DNA of 7,021 nucleotides from Lachnospiraceae bacterium. Its GTDB lineage: Bacteria; Bacillota; Clostridia; Lachnospirales; Lachnospiraceae. Below, piece by piece: positions 4,297-7,021 of the stretch (its first letter is position 1; each line of letters begins with the position of its first letter). The notes under the pieces are model-generated. The model made no database searches. It was not told where the DNA came from and worked only from the letters and a program-made list of their open reading frames with translations. The position numbers and the translations under genes are program-made. The DNA is taken from contig JAILPU010000266.1 in the NCBI GenBank assembly GCA_024699395.1, positions 1 through 7,021 of the forward strand, in the 5' to 3' direction.

Positions 4297-6564
4297 CTAG
4301 CCCTGCTCATTTAAATATACACTTACTCTGTTCTGGATAACATTTACCGTATCATCCATAGTCTTATTACCCTTTAAGAAACCTTCCACCTCTTCATAGA
4401 GAATCAACCAGATGCGAAAATCGTTAATAGACGCAGGCTCTGCATTTTCAAGCATTTCCCTCATGTCTTTGATATCATCCTCTGTTGCGGCATAAACATC
4501 AAGAGAAATATCCCCCATGTCTATTGTAAACATAGGCTTTTCAACCTTTTCCCCGTTGTCGTCGAGAGAATACATGGGTATTTTTGCACTTTCCAATGCC
4601 TTATCGAGGCTCTCTAAATAGGTGGGGAAACTCGAACTCCAGTCCGTGTTTTTAATAAGATACTTAACAAAATCCCATGCAGCTTCCTTGTTCTCGCATT
4701 TCTCCGATATGGCATAAACTCCCGAAAGAGTCTGAAGAGAGGTGCCTTTTTGGTTATCCGAAGGATATCCCACATAACAGATATCCTCAGAAAATATCAT
4801 TTTATCAATCAAAAACGAAAGGGGAGTATTTGCGTTTTCCGGTCTCAGTTTTACTTTACCTTCTCTTACAAGATTTAAGGTATTATCATCATCATCAGAA
4901 TCGCCTGTATCCTCGGGGAAACGCATTGAAAATTCAAGCAATTCTCTGAACTCCTCGCTGTCAAAATTGCAAGTTCCTTTCTCAATATCCACAAACCTGT
5001 TCAATTGACCGATCATGAGCCTTGCATATATTTCTGTTCTTGATGCATTAATACAGGTTATCTCGTTATTATCACCTAATTCAAGCTTATCCTTGAATTT
5101 ATCAAGATCCCAGCCGATGCAATCTCCAAAAGTGCTCTTGGGTCCCACCAGTGTACATACACTTACAACGGTTGGAATCGCATATAAACCGTCACCAACA
5201 CTATATGTGTCCAAAGAACCCTTTAGGAAATCGTCCCGGGACATTTCGGAATCGTTATCAAGTAAAGGATTCAGATCGCATAATACACCGCTTTTTATTA
5301 ATTCTATGGTATTTATGGAGCTAATATCTATAATGTCGGGAATGTTTCCTGCGGCAATATCCATGGTGAATCTTTCATCAACTCCGTCAAAATCACTTGC
5401 TTCATATTCCAAAACTTCGATTTTGAAATCCTTTGACTTTTTGTTATAGCCTACGGCAAGATTTCTCATTTCAGAGGCGTCGTTTTCTTCGAATACACAG
5501 ATGGTGATTACCTCTCTTGTATCCTCCAAAGCCTCACCCTTTGAGGCAAGGTATACCTCCGTTTCATAGCTTTTCTCTGTGACCTCGTTATTTAAAATAT
5601 AAAAGCTGTCATCTCCTTTATATGCAAGTCCCATTACATTGTCGGAGATAATTTCCATTTCCGACAATCTTACAACAGCTTCGTTGGTCTTTTCCTTTAA
5701 ATCATATTTAAACAGTTGATCGGCAAAGGTAAAATAAACCGCTGAGTTCTCATTGTCGACACACAATCCCCTACAGGATGAATCAACAGGGGGATTAAAA
5801 ATCAGCTGTATTTCCCCGGTTAAAGCTGACATTTTATAAAGTCCACAGTTTCCACTCTCGGAAAAGAAAACCAGCTCGTCTTCGTCAAGGGTATCTACAT
5901 TACTTACGAAACCGGCCACATTGGTTTCAAACAGTTTTTCCCCTTCCTTATCAAAGCCTAAGATTAACGTATCGCTCTCACCGAAAGAATAAATGTACGC
6001 ATTCCCATTTTCATTAATATATGCTCTTATGTAATGATTGCTTCCGCTCTTAGTAAGGTTATCTGCTTTATCCCTGATGTCAATCCTGTTTACTTCTTCC
6101 CCGTCGGTATCAAATTCTATCAGGGAAAGGTCCTTTATATTTCCGTCCTCAAGGGTCTTTAAAACACCACGGATACTTCCGTCTTCCAAAAGGCCTGCTC
6201 CCAAAAGGATATTTTCCCTGTTAAGGGTAAGATCCTCGTTACCTTCCTTCGAGTAAGCTAACTTCTTTGTTTCGATTGTTCCGTCACTTATGTCTAAAAG
6301 CGCAATTTCCTTTACACTGTTTATATCTTCATTTGTATCGTCATCTTTCTCAACGGGTAAAAGAACTTTTCCACATCCCTTTCCGTACCAAAAACTCATT
6401 CCGGTATTTACCGACTCAAGAGATGATGCAATAAAGGATTCCTCCTCACTGTAGAGGATTGCACTTTCCTCCTGTACTTCTTTTTTACCGCATCCTGTCA
6501 TCCCCAAGACAAGAGATGCTGATAAACATACACTTAAAAAAATTTTTTTACTGTTACTAAACAC
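4297..6564 (-). CDS. Large lipoprotein: putative propeller-like domain plus family 1 extracellular solute-binding domain
   Basis: This 755-residue protein has a signal peptide and lipobox GMTGC, with C25 lipidated, so it should be anchored on the outer face of the membrane. Residues about 50-340 show repeated short strand patterns separated by turns (LLDISDGTIET, LIEFDTDGEEVNR, ILGFDKEGEKLFET, LYKMSALTGEIQ, LFKYDLKEKTNE), suggesting a beta-propeller. Residues about 351-755 match family 1 solute-binding proteins: VGYNKKSKDFKIEVLEY, AAGNIPDIIDIS (404-415), SGVLCDLNPLL (425-435), DGLYAIP (458-464), GVYAIS then NKEAAWDFVKYLI (625-637), and a final EEVEGFLKGNKTMDDTVNVI helix segment. The start is GTG at 6562-6564 with GAGGG six bases upstream. 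It follows a MacB/LolD-type ATPase by 30 bases. The family usually binds sugars, but no sugar permeases are nearby, so ligand and role are unknown. Confidence 0.85.
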   Translation of the reverse strand: MFSNSKKIFLSVCLSASLVLGMTGCGKKEVQEESAILYSEEESFIASSLESVNTGMSFWYGKGCGKVLLPVEKDDDTNEDINSVKEIALLDISDGTIETKKLAYSKEGNEDLTLNRENILLGAGLLEDGSIRGVLKTLEDGNIKDLSLIEFDTDGEEVNRIDIRDKADNLTKSGSNHYIRAYINENGNAYIYSFGESDTLILGFDKEGEKLFETNVAGFVSNVDTLDEDELVFFSESGNCGLYKMSALTGEIQLIFNPPVDSSCRGLCVDNENSAVYFTFADQLFKYDLKEKTNEAVVRLSEMEIISDNVMGLAYKGDDSFYILNNEVTEKSYETEVYLASKGEALEDTREVITICVFEENDASEMRNLAVGYNKKSKDFKIEVLEYEASDFDGVDERFTMDIAAGNIPDIIDISSINTIELIKSGVLCDLNPLLDNDSEMSRDDFLKGSLDTYSVGDGLYAIPTVVSVCTLVGPKSTFGDCIGWDLDKFKDKLELGDNNEITCINASRTEIYARLMIGQLNRFVDIEKGTCNFDSEEFRELLEFSMRFPEDTGDSDDDDNTLNLVREGKVKLRPENANTPLSFLIDKMIFSEDICYVGYPSDNQKGTSLQTLSGVYAISEKCENKEAAWDFVKYLIKNTDWSSSFPTYLESLDKALESAKIPMYSLDDNGEKVEKPMFTIDMGDISLDVYAATEDDIKDMREMLENAEPASINDFRIWLILYEEVEGFLKGNKTMDDTVNVIQNRVSVYLNEQG

Positions 6565-6570
6565 ACTTTT

Positions 6571-6575
6571 CCCTC
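6571..6575 (-). promoter_or_regulatory. Ribosome binding site for a GTG start
   Basis: GAGGG on the minus strand lies six bases before the GTG at 6562-6564. The signal peptide begins exactly there (MFSNSKKIF) and no ATG stands at a workable distance, so the GTG is taken as the start. Confidence 0.7.
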
Positions 6576-6594
6576 GTTTTCTATATTTTTCTTC

Positions 6595-7021
6595 TTACTT
6601 TCTCTCGTTCAAAACTCCGTCTTTAATCACAAATACTCTGTCGCAGTTTTTCAAAAGACTTTCGTTGTGGGTTATCATTACAACAGTTCTTCCGAATTCC
6701 TTCACTGCTTTATTTAACAATGTCATAACATCCTCGGTACTCTCCGAATCAAGATTACCCGTGGGCTCATCCGCTAAGATTATGGCAGGATTTGAAACGA
6801 TGGCTCTGGCTATGGCAACACGCTGTCTCTGACCGCCTGACAGCTTTGTCACATTTCTGTCTTTAACATCTTCAATCCCCAGCTCCTTCAAAACCTTTTC
6901 CACGTACTCCCTGTCTTCTTTGTGACCTCCCAGCTGTATGGGCAATACCACATTTTCATAAACCGAAAATACCGGAATAAGATTATAATCCTGGAATACA
7001 AAACCGATCTTGTCTCTTCTG
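6595..7021 (-). CDS. ABC transporter ATPase, MacB/LolD-type (N-terminus off the right edge)
   Basis: About 142 residues of the C-terminal part are present; the frame stays open to the right edge, so the N-terminal segment with Walker A is missing. The visible part begins RRDKIGFVFQDYNLIP, containing the Q-loop, then VYENVVLPIQL, the signature LSGGQRQRVAIARA, Walker B with the family-typical ILADEPTGNLDS, and the switch histidine in VMITHN. A-D-E-P-T-G-N-L-D-S with F-Q-x-Y/F-N-L-I-P marks the MacB/LolD/FtsE-like group, which works with FtsX-type permeases in export, lipoprotein release or peptide-sensing systems, not in solute uptake. A GTG at 6949-6951 lies inside the conserved ENVVLP segment and is not the start. 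The next gene downstream, after 30 bases, is the large lipoprotein; the partner permease is not in the window and may lie upstream. Confidence 0.9.
   Translation of the reverse strand, partial: RRDKIGFVFQDYNLIPVFSVYENVVLPIQLGGHKEDREYVEKVLKELGIEDVKDRNVTKLSGGQRQRVAIARAIVSNPAIILADEPTGNLDSESTEDVMTLLNKAVKEFGRTVVMITHNESLLKNCDRVFVIKDGVLNERK

Noticed and set aside
5015..5449. Open frame of 144 codons on the plus strand, antisense to the large lipoprotein
   Set aside because: No ribosome site or recognisable domain; the minus-strand lipoprotein has clear family motifs through this region, so the plus-strand frame is a shadow.

Overview
The window looks like chromosomal DNA from a low-to-moderate GC anaerobic Firmicute, most likely a Lachnospiraceae-type clostridium. 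The basis is strong AGGAGG-type ribosome binding sites, acidic lipoproteins with long Asp/Glu-rich stretches, a propeller-plus-solute-binding-protein lipoprotein of a kind I associate with that group, and a Phd/PIN toxin-antitoxin pair. The taxonomic placement is inference.

Left part (1-960): on the minus strand, an autoregulated-looking Phd-type antitoxin and PIN-domain toxin overlap by 17 bases. They are followed after 20 bases by the first 27 codons of uvrB, which runs off the left edge. The antitoxin promoter carries two copies of the perfect palindrome TTAGCTAA. A divergent plus-strand promoter (865-893) drives a two-gene unit: an 83-residue two-helix membrane protein (961-1212) and an overlapping UPF0145/YbjQ-family protein (1193-1504).

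Middle (1505-4296): a bidirectional hairpin terminator separates the plus-strand unit from a complete minus-strand amino-acid ABC importer operon in the order binding lipoprotein (3146-4006), permease (2420-3100), ATPase (1655-2407). The binding protein looks most like the cystine-binding FliY/Tcy group. The ATPase gene ends inside an array of six 15-bp tandem repeats that runs up to the terminator.

Right part (4297-7021): on the minus strand, the 3' part of a MacB/LolD-type ABC ATPase gene (6595 to the right edge) is followed after 30 bases by a 755-residue lipoprotein (4297-6564). The lipoprotein joins an apparent beta-propeller-like half to a family 1 extracellular solute-binding half.

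The most unusual feature is a degenerate duplication. The last 11 codons of the importer ATPase, its stop codon, one 15-bp unit and the hairpin terminator recur at 4159-4265, just downstream of the large lipoprotein gene. There they look like the tail of a lost paralogous gene, or a dispersed terminator-bearing element. The other genes belong to known families, and I see no clearly new defence or mobile system in the window.
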